64,000 nt of DNA from Kluyvera intermedia (GTDB taxonomy: Bacteria; Pseudomonadota; Gammaproteobacteria; Enterobacterales; Enterobacteriaceae): positions 3,224,001-3,288,000 of the forward strand of contig NZ_CP139986.1 in the NCBI RefSeq assembly GCF_034424175.1, given 5' to 3'. This document shows positions 63,607-64,000 of this stretch, one piece after another. The notes beneath the pieces were generated by a model. It was not told the origin of the DNA. It ran no database searches and was given only the letters and a program-made list of their open reading frames with translations. A program made the translations under genes and the position numbers. Positions within the stretch are counted from its first letter, which is position 1; every line of letters starts with the position of its first letter.

Positions 63607-63849
63607 ATGGCAACACCGATTTGTGGCCTAGTAGATCAGGGCTCTCCCTTTGTATTATCGGATGCATACAAAAATGGCGTTCTGTTGCCGGGCTATGGGG
63701 GACGTTACCGGTGTAAACGCGATGAGATCGCGCCCGCTGGGTTTTCGACCCTCAACGGGATGTTGATGGTCGGCGTGGGTGAAAATCGCTATTTGACCAC
63801 GGTCTGGTATGTGCCAGGTGCTGACATTACTAGCTCTACAAAGCAATAA
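63607..63849 (+). CDS. Hypothetical 80-residue ORF, not recognised
   Basis: An 80-codon frame divergent from phr. It has the residues LLPGYGGRYRCKRDEIAPAG and a C-terminal LTTVWYVPGADITSS, with no signal peptide or membrane helix and no motif I recognise. There is no clear ribosome binding site before the ATG, and a stop codon lies five codons upstream in frame. It may be a true small gene or the decayed tail of a larger one. An imperfect stem-loop (CGGGAACC ... GGTTCCCG) follows near 63911-63940. The rest of 63850-64000 shows no gene. Confidence 0.35.
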   Translation: MATPICGLVDQGSPFVLSDAYKNGVLLPGYGGRYRCKRDEIAPAGFSTLNGMLMVGVGENRYLTTVWYVPGADITSSTKQ

Positions 63850-64000
63850 TTGCAGAGAACAGCTCACAGCTAATCTTGCTGCAGTAGGCATAAACCATTT
63901 AATATTGCACCGGGAACCCATATTACAATAGGTTCCCGGGTAAAAATTAAAGCCAGCAGGCTTAGCGCCGTGACAGGCTGCAAAGGCAGGTTATTACTGC

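Overview
The window is chromosomal DNA from a member of the Enterobacteriaceae close to Escherichia, Salmonella and Citrobacter. The proteins that can be judged from memory (TolQ, Pal, SdhA, CydA, GltA, GalT, BioB) look near-identical or very close to their E. coli counterparts, the gene order follows the E. coli 16-18 min region, and REP-type repeats lie between genes. The species cannot be fixed from sequence alone. Differences from E. coli K-12 are a PmrB-like kinase beside uvrB, a mannitol operon between ybhB and ybhC, no mngRAB beside cydA, no ybgA beside phr, and an IS481-type element before the gal operon.

Layout, left to right. Positions 1-760: the C-terminal part of a PmrB/BasS-like histidine kinase and a convergent 30-codon membrane-peptide ORF. 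950-3071: uvrB with a LexA box. 3612-8589: the biotin genes bioBFCD (leftward) and bioA (rightward) around a BirA operator. 8660-13501: ybhB, then mtlA-mtlD-mtlR behind four CRP-like sites. 13717-22402: ybhC, pgl, ybhA, the molybdate genes modABC, acrZ, modE and modF. 22470-23757: an intact IS481-family element with a 4-bp target duplication inside a palindromic repeat. 23894-31732: galETKM with conserved operators, gpmA, aroG and zitB. 31729-33515: pnuC and nadA. 33768-34671: a leftward seven-gene Lys/Val tRNA operon ending in an RtT-like element and a terminator. 34758-40423: ybgC-tolQRAB-pal-cpoB. 40570-43717: cydABX-ybgE. 44468-54325: sdhCDAB-sucABCD with an SdhX-like 3' end. 54977-63557: gltA, nei, pxpABC, ybgI, dtpD and phr. 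The last 440 bases carry one unrecognised small ORF.

The genes form working modules: biotin synthesis; mannitol uptake and oxidation; molybdate uptake with its regulator; the Leloir galactose pathway; NAD precursor supply; the envelope-spanning Tol-Pal machine; the bd-I oxidase; and part of the TCA cycle (citrate synthase, 2-oxoglutarate dehydrogenase, succinyl-CoA synthetase, succinate dehydrogenase). Regulatory sites visible by eye include LexA, BirA, CRP, ModE, GalR/GalS, Fur, TyrR, NadR and FNR motifs.

Most of the window is ordinary core genome. The points that merit a second look are the kinase/small-peptide pair at the left edge, the displaced or duplicated mtl operon, a hairpin that covers the ybhB ribosome binding site, the palindromic repeats at convergent gene ends, an unexplained 101-bp inverted repeat between sdhB and sucA, and the orphan ORF beyond phr. 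No CRISPR array, prophage, toxin-antitoxin pair or obvious defence system was seen.
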